Below are positions 43,259 through 51,600 of a stretch of 51,600 nucleotides of DNA, one piece after another. The stretch is from an uncultured Acetobacteraceae bacterium (GTDB lineage: Bacteria; Pseudomonadota; Alphaproteobacteria; Acetobacterales; Acetobacteraceae). The notes under the pieces are model-generated. The model made no database searches and had not been told where the DNA came from. It worked only from the letters and a program-made list of their open reading frames with translations. The translations under genes were made by a program, and so were the position numbers. The DNA lies in assembly GCA_903895595.1 (NCBI GenBank), contig CAITUP010000110.1, positions 1 through 51,600 of the forward strand. Direction: 5' to 3'. Each line of letters starts with the position of its first letter. Position 1 is the stretch's first letter.

Positions 43259-43933
43259 ATGAAACGAGCGTTGATCGTTGGCGGTTCTCGCGGGCTGGGC
43301 CTGGGGCTGGCGAAGGAGCATCTGGCGCGCGGATGGCATGTGACGGCGACGTTTCGCACGCCGTCGCCGGAGCTAAGCGCGCTGGCGTCCGACCGGCTAA
43401 CGCTGGAGACGGTGGATGTGACGGACCCGGCGGGGATCGCGGCTTTGGCGGGGCGGTTGAGCGGTCAGACATTCGATCTGGTATTTTTGAACCCCGGCAT
43501 CATGGCGGGGCGCGGGAAGACGGTGTCCGACATTCCCGACGCCGATATTTCGAACATTATGCTGGTGAACGCGGCCGCACCGATCCGGGTCGCGGATGCG
43601 CTGATCGGGTGCGTGGCGCCGGGGGGAACGATTGCGTTCATGACCTCGATCCTCGGCAGCATGGCGCTGAACGACGACGGGCGGGTGGAACTGTATCGCG
43701 CCAGCAAGGCCGCGCTGAATTCGCTGATTTTGAGCTTCCGAGGGCGACGGAAGGATCTGGATTGCACCGTGCTGGCGTTGCATCCTGGTGTGGTGCGGAC
43801 GTCGATGGGCGGGCCGACCGCGCCGCTGGATATCGAGACCAGCGTGCGCGGGTTGGCGGACACGATCGCCGCTCGGGCGGGCAGCGGCGGGGTGGCGTTC
43901 GTGGATTACCGGAATGAGGTGCTGCCCTGGTAG
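43259..43933 (+). CDS. Short-chain dehydrogenase/reductase (SDR)
   Basis: The 224-residue SDR carries the cofactor motif GGSRGLG (8-14), NPG (78-80, the NxG site), Ser130, and the catalytic YRASK (Tyr146, Lys150). It is at the short end of the classical SDR range. It follows the dioxygenase by 4 bases, suggesting sequential action, such as oxidation of a hydroxyl introduced by the dioxygenase. It converges on the VOC gene with 4 bases between. Confidence 0.93.
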   Translation: MKRALIVGGSRGLGLGLAKEHLARGWHVTATFRTPSPELSALASDRLTLETVDVTDPAGIAALAGRLSGQTFDLVFLNPGIMAGRGKTVSDIPDADISNIMLVNAAAPIRVADALIGCVAPGGTIAFMTSILGSMALNDDGRVELYRASKAALNSLILSFRGRRKDLDCTVLALHPGVVRTSMGGPTAPLDIETSVRGLADTIAARAGSGGVAFVDYRNEVLPW

Positions 43934-43937
43934 CGCC

Positions 43938-44702
43938 CTAACGGACCGGCGCCACCATGCCGAAGAACGCGCCCTGCGGGTCGAAGCATTGCGCGACCCA
44001 TTGGCCGCCCGGCACCTGCATCGGGCCGTTGGCGAGTTTGCCTCCGTTTTTCGTGACCCGTTCGACAGCCGCGTCGATGGCGGGGACGTTGACGTAGAAC
44101 TGCCAGCAGGGGCTGGGGCATTGCGGCGGCTTGGTCATCATGCCGCCGCGGGTCGTGCCGTCGATGGCGAATAATTGGTAGACGCCCATTGGGCCCATAT
44201 CGATGGCCTCAGCCTTGGTCCAGCCGAATAGCGCGGCGTAGAAATCGAATGCCGTGTCGCCGTCGCCGGCCATCAGTTCGCGCCAGCCGAAATGGCCCGG
44301 TGCATCCGCCGGGGGCGGCGGGCCGGGCGGTGCTTCCCCATTGGGTTTGAACAGGATGAACACCGCGCCTTGCGGGTCGGCGACCACGGCGAAGCGGCCG
44401 ACGCCGGGGATGTCCTCGACCGGCCGGCGGAGGGCGCCACCCGCCGCGAGCAGCCGCGCGAGCGAGGCATCGACGTCGGCAACACCGATGTAGCCGGTCC
44501 AGCAGGGCGGCACGCCCATCGCGGCCGTTTCCGGCGTCAACGGCATCAGGCCGCCGACCATCGTTTCGCCAGCCGCGAGGATTGTATAGTCGTGGCCGGG
44601 CACGCCGCTGTCCGTCATGTCCCAGCCGAACACGGCGCGATAGAAGGCGCGGCCGGCCTCGGTATCGGGGACCATGACGTCGTACCAGATGAAATCGTTC
44701 AT
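43938..44702 (-). CDS. VOC-superfamily protein with two glyoxalase-like domains
   Basis: The 254-residue protein has two glyoxalase/bleomycin-resistance-type domains (about 1-120 and 130-254), each starting with a D-x-F-Y...LFGW-type segment (IWYDVMVPDTEAGRAFYRAVFGW and MAGDGDTAFDFYAALFGW). The second contains MGVYQLFAIDGTTRGGMMTKP. Function in metabolism or detoxification is not defined. Its start overlaps the stop of the beta-hydroxyacid dehydrogenase gene as ATGA. Confidence 0.9.
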   Translation of the reverse strand: MNDFIWYDVMVPDTEAGRAFYRAVFGWDMTDSGVPGHDYTILAAGETMVGGLMPLTPETAAMGVPPCWTGYIGVADVDASLARLLAAGGALRRPVEDIPGVGRFAVVADPQGAVFILFKPNGEAPPGPPPPADAPGHFGWRELMAGDGDTAFDFYAALFGWTKAEAIDMGPMGVYQLFAIDGTTRGGMMTKPPQCPSPCWQFYVNVPAIDAAVERVTKNGGKLANGPMQVPGGQWVAQCFDPQGAFFGMVAPVR

Positions 44703-45601
44703 GTGCGCTCTCCCTGTCCCACCACGATGCCGGTCATGCGTTCGTAGACTTTCACCACCGCGGAGCCTTCTTCCTTGTTCAAGCCGGCGGCGCGGGCCAT
44801 CTGGTAAGCTTGCTGCGACACGTTCGCCAGCAACACCGGTACACCCAATTGCTTGGCGAAAGCGGTTTCGAGTTCTTGATCCTTATATGAAATATCGACC
44901 GTGCCCGACGGCGCGAAATTGCGGTCGATCATGCGCCGGCCGCGCATGCGCAGGGCGAAGGAGTCGCCGGAGCTGACTGTCAGCATTTGGTATAGCTGCT
45001 CGATATCGAGGCCGGCTTTGGTGCCCATGACCAGGCCCTCGGCGATGGCGACGGTGGTGACCTGGAGCAGCATGTTGTTGATCAGCTTCATGGCGATGCC
45101 GTTGCCGAGCCCGCCGGCATGGAAGACGTTGCCGCCCATGGCGTCGAACAGAGGTTTGCAGGCCTCGAACGCCGCTTTGTCGCCGCCGACAATAATCGAC
45201 AACGTCGCTTCGGCCGCGCCTTTGGTGCCGCCGCTGACGGGGGCGTCGATGACGGCGATGTTTTTCGTTGCCAGTTTCGCAGCCATTTTCTTCAGTTCGA
45301 AGGGATCGGCGGTGCTCATGCAAATGACGATGTGGCCGGGTTTCGCGGTTTGGATGAAGCCGGTTTCACCGGTAATGACCGCCTCCGCCTGCGCGGTGGT
45401 TTCGACCATGCAGATGGAGATCGTGGTTTCGCGCGCGACGGCCTGGGCGGAGGGGGCGACTTCGGCGCCGGCCTCGGCAAGGCTTTGCACCTTGCGGGGG
45501 TCGAGGTCGTGGACGACGAGTTTGACGCCCGCTTTCAACAGGTTGCGAGCCATGGGGCCACCCATGTTGCCGAGGCCTACGAAACCGACTTTCTCCGTCA
45601 T
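44699..45601 (-). CDS. NAD(P)-dependent beta-hydroxyacid dehydrogenase (3-hydroxyisobutyrate dehydrogenase family)
   Basis: The 300-residue enzyme has the Rossmann motif VGFVGLGNMGGPMARNL (5-21), the substrate-binding DAPVSGGTKGAAEATL, and the catalytic-helix segment KLINNMLLQVTTVAIAEGL with Lys. It belongs to the 3-HIBDH/tartronate semialdehyde reductase group and would reduce or oxidise a small hydroxyacid with NAD(P). It leads the two-gene unit with the VOC protein (4-base overlap). The repeat at 45661-45735 lies in the 141-base gap upstream. Confidence 0.93.
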   Translation of the reverse strand: MTEKVGFVGLGNMGGPMARNLLKAGVKLVVHDLDPRKVQSLAEAGAEVAPSAQAVARETTISICMVETTAQAEAVITGETGFIQTAKPGHIVICMSTADPFELKKMAAKLATKNIAVIDAPVSGGTKGAAEATLSIIVGGDKAAFEACKPLFDAMGGNVFHAGGLGNGIAMKLINNMLLQVTTVAIAEGLVMGTKAGLDIEQLYQMLTVSSGDSFALRMRGRRMIDRNFAPSGTVDISYKDQELETAFAKQLGVPVLLANVSQQAYQMARAAGLNKEEGSAVVKVYERMTGIVVGQGERT

Positions 45602-45660
45602 GGTCTTATTCCTTTTTTATTTGCACCGTTCCGTCGGGCGGAGAGACCGCGATTTTTCAC

Positions 45661-45735
45661 CGCAAAGGGCAGGAAGGGCCACCGAGTATGCACGAAACCT
45701 TTGTGCATACTCGGTGAGTCTTTGGGTCCTTTGCG
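45661..45735. repeat. Nested inverted repeat (REP-like)
   Basis: The inner arms are CACCGAGTATGCAC (45680-45693) and GTGCATACTCGGTG (45703-45716), a perfect 14-bp inverted repeat with a 9-base loop. Outside them CGCAAAGG (45661-45668) pairs with CCTTTGCG (45728-45735). This fills most of the 141-base gap between the dehydrogenase and GFA genes. The CGCAAAGG/CCTTTGCG type of palindrome is a common REP-like theme in environmental bacteria; this copy differs from the family at 12465/19578. Confidence 0.85.
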
Positions 45736-45742
45736 ATCGAAA

Positions 45743-46165
45743 TCAGCGATGCACCACCGTCGGCGTCCAATTGGCGGCACGACGCGCGATACGGGATTCC
45801 ACGCTTTCCCCATCGTGATCGGTCGGCGCCGGCGCGCCGCTAAACGCTGCGCGGTCTTCCAGGCAGTTGGTGTTGACCACCATGCGCGTGCCCTCCGGCG
45901 TTTCGCATTTCGCGCCCAGATAAATCCCGCAACGGCGGCAGATCACGAAATCCGCTGTGGCGGTACCGAATCGGTAATCCGACACGTCGTCCCAATTATC
46001 CGCCCATATCTCGACGGCGCCGTTCGGGTCGCTCGCCGTACGGGTTTTGTTAGCTCGACAGAACGAACATCCGCAGGCCCGCAGCCGCACCCGATCGGGG
46101 GATTGGGTCAGACGCAACGTCAGACGCAGATTGCCGCAGTGGCAGCCGCCTCGATGGGTGCTCAT
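45743..46165 (-). CDS. GFA-family (glutathione-dependent formaldehyde-activating-like) protein
   Basis: The 140-residue protein has the GFA/CENP-V zinc motif: GGCHCGN (7-13), ACGCSFCRA (30-38) and ICRRCGIYLGAKCE. Family members bind zinc or glutathione; true formaldehyde activity is doubtful for most. Its ATG overlaps the second GFA gene's stop by 4 bases, so they form a tandem pair, perhaps from duplication. Confidence 0.88.
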   Translation of the reverse strand: MSTHRGGCHCGNLRLTLRLTQSPDRVRLRACGCSFCRANKTRTASDPNGAVEIWADNWDDVSDYRFGTATADFVICRRCGIYLGAKCETPEGTRMVVNTNCLEDRAAFSGAPAPTDHDGESVESRIARRAANWTPTVVHR

Positions 46166-46599
46166 TTCCTCTCTCCTACGGGGTAGGCCTGTCCGGTCGG
46201 GTAGGTGTCGAAGCGCGGGGCATCGACGTGATCCCAGGGTTGGGCGCTTTGCATGAAAATGTCGGCGTCCGGCTTAAACCAGCTGGCGTCGTCGAGGGTG
46301 CAGACGCGCAACCCAACAATGTCGGGTTTGGTCGCGACCTGGACGTAGATCGGGGTGCCGCAATCGCCGCAGAAAATGCGGGAAATATCGTTGCCGCTGT
46401 CGGCCTTGGCGACGTAGCGCTTCGGGGTGCCCTTCAGGATGCGGAAACCGGCGCTGGGCATGCGGGCGGCCGGGACATGCGCGGCGCCGCTTTGCTTCTG
46501 GCAGTCGCGACAGTGGCAGCGGAGGGTGAAGACAGGCTCCCCCACGCATTCGTAGCGGATGGCGCCGCACAGGCAGCCGCCGGTTTTGGGGTCTGGCAT
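46162..46599 (-). CDS. GFA-family protein (tandem copy)
   Basis: The 145-residue protein shows GGCLCGAIRYECVGEP (7-22), RCHCRDCQKQSGAAH (27-41) and FCGDCGTPIYV, a fuller GFA zinc-binding set than its neighbour. ATG 46599 gives MPDPKTGGCLCG; the frame is open upstream but crosses the DUF29 promoter region. It is the upstream member of the tandem pair (4-base overlap). Likely a small-molecule or glutathione-adduct lyase of unknown substrate. Confidence 0.9.
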   Translation of the reverse strand: MPDPKTGGCLCGAIRYECVGEPVFTLRCHCRDCQKQSGAAHVPAARMPSAGFRILKGTPKRYVAKADSGNDISRIFCGDCGTPIYVQVATKPDIVGLRVCTLDDASWFKPDADIFMQSAQPWDHVDAPRFDTYPTGQAYPVGERK

Positions 46600-46734
46600 G
46601 GAACGCTCCCGGTTGGTGGCGGGATATTGTCCGGTCGGGGGTGACCCGTCCAGCGTGGCAGGTTCGGGAAAACCTTGACGAAGCGCTGGCCGACCCACCA
46701 GATAGCGGGCAGCATGCCGACACCGGAGGTCGCG

Positions 46735-47166
46735 ATGAAGGCCACGTACGAAACCGACATTGTCGCTTGGGCCAGCCAGCAAGCCGCGCTGCTCCGGTCC
46801 GGCCAATTCTCGCAGCTCGACATCGAACATATCGCCGATGAGGTCGAAGACGTGGGCAAAAGCGAACAGCGCGAACTGGCCAACAGGATGGCTGTGCTTC
46901 TGGCACACTTGCTCAAATGGCAGGCGCAACCCGAGCGGCGTGGGAAAAGCTGGCAGGGCACCTTGCGGGAACAGCGCCGGATGATCGAGCGGCGGGTTGC
47001 GAAAACCCCGAGCTTGAAGGCCAGTCTCGCCGACCCGGAATGGTTGCAGGATGCGTGGTCGGACGCGAAGGCCAAGGCCTTCGAGGAAACCAGCATCGAA
47101 GATTTTCCGGAGGCCTGTCCGTGGACGATGAACGAAATCCTGGATCCGGATTTCCAGCCCGATTAA
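46735..47166 (+). CDS. DUF29 domain-containing protein
   Basis: The 143-residue protein is the standard DUF29 length and sequence: MKATYETDIVAWASQQAALLRSG, LDIEHIADEVEDVGKSEQRELANRMAVLLAHLLKWQ, and a C-terminal WTMNEILDPDFxP-type end. It is helical and cytoplasmic. Function is unknown, though multiple copies are common in alphaproteobacteria. GGAGG lies 6 bases before ATG 46735. It diverges from the GFA pair and converges on the SNF2 helicase gene with 6 bases between. Confidence 0.9.
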   Translation: MKATYETDIVAWASQQAALLRSGQFSQLDIEHIADEVEDVGKSEQRELANRMAVLLAHLLKWQAQPERRGKSWQGTLREQRRMIERRVAKTPSLKASLADPEWLQDAWSDAKAKAFEETSIEDFPEACPWTMNEILDPDFQPD

Positions 47167-47172
47167 CCGAGC

Positions 47173-50100
47173 CTACGCCGCCAGCAGATCCGGCGTGCCG
47201 CCGAACAGGAAATCGATGTCGTCGGCGTCCATCGCCGGCAGCGCCATGCCGTCGGCACTGAGCGCCAGAGTCGCCAGCGCCGCCTTGCGTTCCTGCAGAT
47301 CGACGATCCGCTCCTCCACCGTATCGGCTGCGATCAGCTTGTAAACGAACACCGATTTCGTTTGCCCAATGCGGTGCGCGCGATCGGACGCCTGATCCTC
47401 CACTGCCGGGTTCCACCAGGGGTCGTAATGGATCACCGTATCGGCGGACGTCAGGTTCAGCCCGCGCCCGCCGGCTTTCAGGCTGATCAGGAACAGCGGC
47501 ACCTCCCCGGCCTCGAACGAACGCACCGGTTCGGCACGATCGGCGGTGTCGCCGCGGAGTTCGACGAATGGCACGCCGGCCTCGGTCAACGCTGGCTTCA
47601 TCAGGTCCAGCATCGAGGTGAACTGCGAGAACAGCAGAATGCGCCGTCCCTCCGCGATCATTTCGGTGACCATTTCCAGGAGGTCGTCCAGCTTGCTGGA
47701 ACCCGGCGCACCGGTCGGCAGTTTCAACAGGCGCGGGTCGCAACAAACCTGACGCAGTTTCAACAGCGCATCGAGCACCAGAATATGGCTCTGCCCCACC
47801 CCGCGCGCCGCGATGCCGTCGGCCACCTTGGCATGCATCGCCGCTCGGATTGTTTCGTATAGTTCACGTTGCTCCGGCGCCAATGTGATGCGCCGCAGGA
47901 TAGTATGTTTCGGCGGCAGTTCGGTGGCGACAGCGGATTTCGTGCGGCGCAGGATGAACGGTTGAATACGCGTCGCCAACTGCCGGCGGCGGACGGGGTC
48001 GCCGTCTTTCTCGATGGGCGTGCGGAAGCGACGGCTGAATGCTTTGCGCGTGCCGAGCAGGCCCGGCATGAGGAAGGCGAACTGCGACCATAGCTCGCCG
48101 AGATGGTTCTCGATGGGTGTGCCGGACAGGCAGAGGCGATGGCGAGTGTCCAAGCGGCACACCGCGATGGTGGCTTTGGACGAGGCACTTTTGATCGCCT
48201 GCGCTTCGTCCAGCACAACCATGTGCCAGGGCAGCGCGACCATATCCTCGATATCGCGGGTCAGCACGGTGTAGGTGGTGATGACGACGTGCACGCCGGT
48301 CAGGTCGCGGCGGCGTTCGTGGCGGTCCAGACCGTGCAGCACGACCACCCGCAAATGCGGGGCGAAGCGCGCGAGTTCGGCACTCCAGTTCGGGACCAGG
48401 GTGGTCGGGACGATCACGAGTGCCGGGCGGTCCAGGCGGCCAGCTGCTTCCTCGATTGCCAGATGCGCGATGGTTTGGGCGGTTTTGCCGAGACCCATGT
48501 CGTCGGCGAGCAGCCCGCCCAGATCGTTGGCGCGCAGATGCTGCAACCAGTTCACGCCCTGCTGTTGGTAGGGCCGCAGCTCGGCTTTGAAGCTTGCGGG
48601 GACTATCGCTTCCGGCATTTCCGCCACCGCTCGGAAGCGCGCGACGTTGGCGGCGATGGCGGATCCATCCTGCCAGCGCGTGGTCAGCACGTCCTCGAGA
48701 TCGAGCGCGCTGTGGGCGGCGCCTTCGTCCAGGACCAGCGTGTCGCCGGTGGTGCGGCTGGCGGAATCGATCATGTCCTCGATCACCGCCAGCAGGCGGG
48801 CGATGCGATCGGCCGGCAGTTTCAGGACACGGCCGTCGTCGAGGCTGGCGACGACTTCGCCATTCAGAATGCGAGCGTTCTCCATGCCGCCGCGTTCGTG
48901 CAGGCGCATCAGGATCGGCAGCAGCGGGTGGCGGATGCCGTCGATTTCGATTCCGAAATCCAGGGAGAACGAGCCTTGCGACGCGTCGGAGACCTTCAGG
49001 TCGTACTGGCCGACGCTTTCCACCATGCGCGGGCCAAAATCCTTGTCGACCTGATTGCGCCAGCCCATGGCCTGCAACGCGGCGAGGCGCTCGGCCATAA
49101 ACGCCTGCCAAGCCTCGGCGGAGTCCGGGCCGCGGTAGACGAACACCATCCGGCCCTTTTCGGATTTACCGGTCGCGATGCGCATCTGCACCAGCCCGTC
49201 CTGGCGGATGGCGTCCAACGCAGCTGTCTCGGCTGCTTTGTCGCGGCGGGCGAAGACGGGACCGTAGGCGGTGTTGACGCGGACGAACTGGCGGTCGTCG
49301 TCGAAGGGGACGCTGGCGCCGTCGTAGTCGAATTCCAGCAGCAGCGCGTCGCATTGCTTCATGCGGCCGAATTCATCGGGGCATGGCAGGCGGGTCAGGC
49401 GCACGACGGGCGTCATCGGGCGGTCGACAATGACCTGTTCGGCGACGCTGGTTGGCTCGATCCGGCGTTTCGGGGGAGGCGGCGGCGGAGCGGGGGCGAC
49501 GAAGACCGGGGGCGGCGGCGCGGCTTTCGGCTGGATGCGGACGCGGCCGACGGCGCCGGTCGTGGCATCGACGTACCAAGCGCCCGTGTCCGCGACGATG
49601 ACCGCCGAGCGGGGCGGTAATGCGGCGGCGGCGGTGGAGGCGAAGAAGCGGGTTTCGCCCTTGATCAGCCGTTTGCCGCCGGCATGCCAGCGTGCTTGGC
49701 CGGACTCGATCAGGGCGTCCAGCAGATCGACGACCGATCCGGCGGGGACCTGCGTGCGGGCGTCGGTCCCCTCCCCCAGCAGATACGCGACATCGCGGAG
49801 TTTCGCGTCGGCCTGCTCGTCCGCCCCGATTTTGCGCGGCGTGGTGGGTTCGATGGTGCCGCTGCGTTCGCCGATCAGCAGCGTGGCGACGGTGCAGGCG
49901 TCCGGCGGGTCGGCAGCGGAGAGTTCGAAGACCAGCCGTTGACGCTCCTTCTCCGCCGGCTTCGTCGTCAGTGTATCCAGGAAGGTCTGCTGTTCGGCTT
50001 TGCGCAAAGCGGGGAAGGCATCCAGCGCGGCGCAGGCGGCGGCCGCCAGATGGACGCAGCCGGTGAAACGGCAACTGCACTGGTTGTCGAACATCACCCG

Positions 50101-50286
50101 GCGCCCGAGCACCGAGGGGGTGATGCGGATTGTGTAGGCGGTGGTGCGTTCGGTGACGGTGCCGACGATGCTGTCGCCGTCCAGCCGCACCGCCACCCCG
50201 CCGGCGAGCCCCAGCGTCCGCCCGCGCGTCAGCGCTCTGGCGTCGAAGATGCGGCTGAGGTCGAGGGTCGTGAACGGCGTGGGCAT
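47173..50286 (-). CDS. SWIM zinc-finger SNF2-family helicase
   Basis: The 1037-residue ATPase has an N-terminal SWIM zinc finger (CSCRFTGCVH, Cys70, Cys72, Cys77, His79), a long middle region (about 100-540) with Pro/Ala-rich linkers, and a C-terminal SNF2 ATPase. Motif I is LLADDMGLGKTAQT (about 592-605), motif II is VVLDEAQAIKS (about 690), SGTPIENHLGELWSQFAFL marks motif III, and the helicase C domain has LLFSQFTSMLDLM and the motif VI segment ASDRAHRIGQTKSVFVYKL. Bacterial SWIM-SNF2 proteins likely remodel nucleoprotein; their targets are not known. ATG 50286 is preferred over a 33-residue longer start because it begins at the conserved MPTPFTTLDLSRIF. Confidence 0.93.
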   Translation of the reverse strand: MPTPFTTLDLSRIFDARALTRGRTLGLAGGVAVRLDGDSIVGTVTERTTAYTIRITPSVLGRRVMFDNQCSCRFTGCVHLAAAACAALDAFPALRKAEQQTFLDTLTTKPAEKERQRLVFELSAADPPDACTVATLLIGERSGTIEPTTPRKIGADEQADAKLRDVAYLLGEGTDARTQVPAGSVVDLLDALIESGQARWHAGGKRLIKGETRFFASTAAAALPPRSAVIVADTGAWYVDATTGAVGRVRIQPKAAPPPPVFVAPAPPPPPPKRRIEPTSVAEQVIVDRPMTPVVRLTRLPCPDEFGRMKQCDALLLEFDYDGASVPFDDDRQFVRVNTAYGPVFARRDKAAETAALDAIRQDGLVQMRIATGKSEKGRMVFVYRGPDSAEAWQAFMAERLAALQAMGWRNQVDKDFGPRMVESVGQYDLKVSDASQGSFSLDFGIEIDGIRHPLLPILMRLHERGGMENARILNGEVVASLDDGRVLKLPADRIARLLAVIEDMIDSASRTTGDTLVLDEGAAHSALDLEDVLTTRWQDGSAIAANVARFRAVAEMPEAIVPASFKAELRPYQQQGVNWLQHLRANDLGGLLADDMGLGKTAQTIAHLAIEEAAGRLDRPALVIVPTTLVPNWSAELARFAPHLRVVVLHGLDRHERRRDLTGVHVVITTYTVLTRDIEDMVALPWHMVVLDEAQAIKSASSKATIAVCRLDTRHRLCLSGTPIENHLGELWSQFAFLMPGLLGTRKAFSRRFRTPIEKDGDPVRRRQLATRIQPFILRRTKSAVATELPPKHTILRRITLAPEQRELYETIRAAMHAKVADGIAARGVGQSHILVLDALLKLRQVCCDPRLLKLPTGAPGSSKLDDLLEMVTEMIAEGRRILLFSQFTSMLDLMKPALTEAGVPFVELRGDTADRAEPVRSFEAGEVPLFLISLKAGGRGLNLTSADTVIHYDPWWNPAVEDQASDRAHRIGQTKSVFVYKLIAADTVEERIVDLQERKAALATLALSADGMALPAMDADDIDFLFGGTPDLLAA

Positions 50287-50557
50287 GGGGATCCGAGTCG
50301 TCGGGGCGATAGCGCGGGGGACAGGTGAGACGCCTGAATTCGGTGGGGCGCGCAAGGGGGGTAGCTTAAACGGAGGCCCCGCCACTTATGGCATATGGAC
50401 GGTCATATTTCGTCATGGTCCCGAATTCCGGATGGGACGGTTTCCGAGGTGTTCGGCTTCGGGGGCGGGGATAATCACCGATCGCAAATCATCCATTGCC
50501 TGATGCCTCGCCTGTTAGCGGATACACGCGGCGAGGGGATCATGGTAAGGTCCGTCT

Positions 50558-50869
50558 ATGCACAGCATGATCGAACAACATCGCGACGCAATCGCGGACA
50601 TCTGCCGCCGCTTTGGCGTGCGGCGGTTGGAGGTGTTCGGCTCCGCGGCGCGAGGAACCGATTTCAACCCGGAGACCAGCGACGCCGATTTCCTGGTCGA
50701 ATTCCTACCTGATCGCGGTCGGCGATCACTCGGGCAATATTTCGATCTATCGGAGGCGCTTGAACAGGCGCTGGGCCGGCCGGTGGATCTGGTCGAACCC
50801 GGTGCGGTGCGCAACCCCTATATCCGCGCCAGCATCGACCGGGCACGTGAGCTTGTCTATGGATCGTGA
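50558..50869 (+). CDS. mntA: MntA-type nucleotidyltransferase antitoxin
   Basis: The 103-residue protein has the minimal nucleotidyltransferase motif VFGSAARG (27-33, G-S-x-x-R-G) followed by SDADFLVEF (41-49) with the metal-binding Asp42 and Asp44. In characterised HepT/MntA systems the antitoxin adds AMPs to a tyrosine of the HepT toxin and inactivates it. AAGG lies about 9 bases before ATG 50558; ATG 50567 is an alternative. It overlaps hepT by 11 bases. Confidence 0.88.
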   Translation: MHSMIEQHRDAIADICRRFGVRRLEVFGSAARGTDFNPETSDADFLVEFLPDRGRRSLGQYFDLSEALEQALGRPVDLVEPGAVRNPYIRASIDRARELVYGS

Positions 50870-51209
50870 TGTTCGAGCGTTTTTGTGGGACATTGCGCAC
50901 GCCGGGGAGGACGTCGTCGCCTTCACCGCCGGACTGGATGTCGAGACCTTCCTGGAAAACCGGCTGGTTCACGCGGCGGTAGAACGAAAGTTCGAAATTA
51001 TCGGCGAAGCGATGAGCCAACTGGCGAAACGCGATCCGGCACTGGCCGAACGTATCCCCGATTTCCGTCGAGCGATTTCGTTCCGAAATCTTCTGATTCA
51101 TGGCTACGCCACGGTCGACGTTTACCGTGTCTGGTATACAGTTCAGGAAGAACTGCCCAAGTTGCGCACCGTGATCGCGCGCTTGCTGGCTGAGTTGGAC
51201 TCGCCCTGA
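50859..51209 (+). CDS. hepT: HepT-type HEPN toxin
   Basis: The 116-residue helical HEPN protein has the ribonuclease motif R-x4-H-x-Y: FRNLLIHGYATVD, with Arg76, His81 and Tyr83; the Tyr is the residue MntA AMPylates in characterised pairs. Preceding ERKFEIIGEAMSQLAKR and following VYRVWYTVQEELPKL complete the usual HepT fold. Its ATG (50859) lies inside the end of mntA (11-base overlap), so the two are translated together. Complete HepT/MntA toxin-antitoxin locus. Confidence 0.88.
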   Translation: MDRDVRAFLWDIAHAGEDVVAFTAGLDVETFLENRLVHAAVERKFEIIGEAMSQLAKRDPALAERIPDFRRAISFRNLLIHGYATVDVYRVWYTVQEELPKLRTVIARLLAELDSP

Positions 51210-51600
51210 GATGGCATCCTCCGGCAAACGAGCACAAAGTTCCCGCATGCCGCCGGTCGCGGCGCTATCTACCCCATGACCAGGATTGAATAAGTGCCCG
51301 ATTAATGCACCGGTCGCTATGGAATGTCGCCAACCCTATCGAACGCAACCTGAACTGGCCTGCCCCCGACAACGACTGCCTGGAAGGACCCGTCGCCAAA
51401 GGACGTTGGCAAGGTGAAGGAGATCGGAACGCTCGTGCCAAATGTCCTTGCCTTGCCACGCCTTGGTAAGGCATCTGGCAAAGCGCACTCATCTTCAACC
51501 ACTCAAAAATACAGAAGGAAATACTACGCTGAAAATCCAGCCCTAGGTCTTATCGGCGCATGAGGGCCGATACGGGAAATGGCTTTGGCGTCCCGTAGGG
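51210..51600. other. Right-end region without a supported gene
   Basis: No clear coding gene follows hepT. A 61-codon leftward frame (51317-51502, GTG start directly after a stop) encodes a sequence ending ...VQVAFDRVGDIP, with no recognised family and no good ribosome site; it could be real but I cannot support it. The region is AT-richer than average near 51500, so a promoter for a gene beyond the edge is possible. Confidence 0.5.

Overview
The window is GC-rich chromosomal DNA, gene-dense on both strands, with many 1-4 nt start/stop overlaps. It looks like an alphaproteobacterium, most likely a Rhodospirillales/Acetobacteraceae-type organism. The grounds are the order pdhA - pdhB (E1-beta with its own lipoyl domain) - pdhC - acetyltransferase - lpdA - lipA - coq10-like, the ffh-rpsP-rimM-trmD-rplS block, the etfB-etfA-hydroxyacyl-CoA dehydrogenase block, and a short RHH_4-type protein fused by overlap to fumC. 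The lineage is inferred from gene order and protein style, not from a marker search.

Layout. 1-5009: start of an unknown leftward gene, an M81 peptidase, tRNA-Val(GAC), two small leftward genes, fumC and a divergent iron-ADH-family/maleylacetate-reductase-like enzyme. 5010-9470: a TonB-dependent receptor, a strong terminator, then overlapping exbB-exbD-tonB, which together form an outer-membrane uptake system. 9477-15176: aroQ, a 38-bp perfect inverted repeat, a KDGal-kinase-like gene, and a catabolic group (flavin monooxygenase/acyl-CoA dehydrogenase-like, FAS1-like dehydratase, acyl-CoA synthetase). 15239-23306: HAD hydrolase and PaaI thioesterase, converging on the pyruvate dehydrogenase/lipoate/CoQ10-binding operon. 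23612-28325: CHAD protein, SixA-like phosphatase, a small hypothetical, a PPP-type phosphoesterase, and divergent selO.

28326-34574 mixes core and accessory DNA. It holds an AT-richer gene with a nucleoside-deoxyribosyltransferase/TIR-like C-terminal domain that is interrupted by one in-frame TAG, a RelE/ParE toxin-antitoxin pair, the rplS-trmD-rimM-rpsP-ffh ribosome/SRP block, a possible leader peptide with hairpin before an ACT-like gene, and a second RelE/ParE pair. 34576-40242: a 3-hydroxyacyl-CoA dehydrogenase with ETF, then a LysR regulator divergent from an AhpD-like/DUF1348/PNPOx operon and a small HIG1-like membrane protein. 40299-47166: an MscS-type channel, 2OG-Fe dioxygenase, SDR, VOC protein, beta-hydroxyacid dehydrogenase, two GFA proteins and a DUF29 protein. 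47173-51209: a SWIM-SNF2 helicase and an MntA/HepT toxin-antitoxin module. The last 391 bases hold no gene I can support.

The points most worth following up are the TAG-interrupted effector-like gene at 28441-29292 with a palindrome at its promoter, the long perfect inverted repeat at 10071-10163, a dispersed palindromic repeat family (12465-12497 and 19578-19653), and the leader-peptide/hairpin arrangement at 33505-33564.
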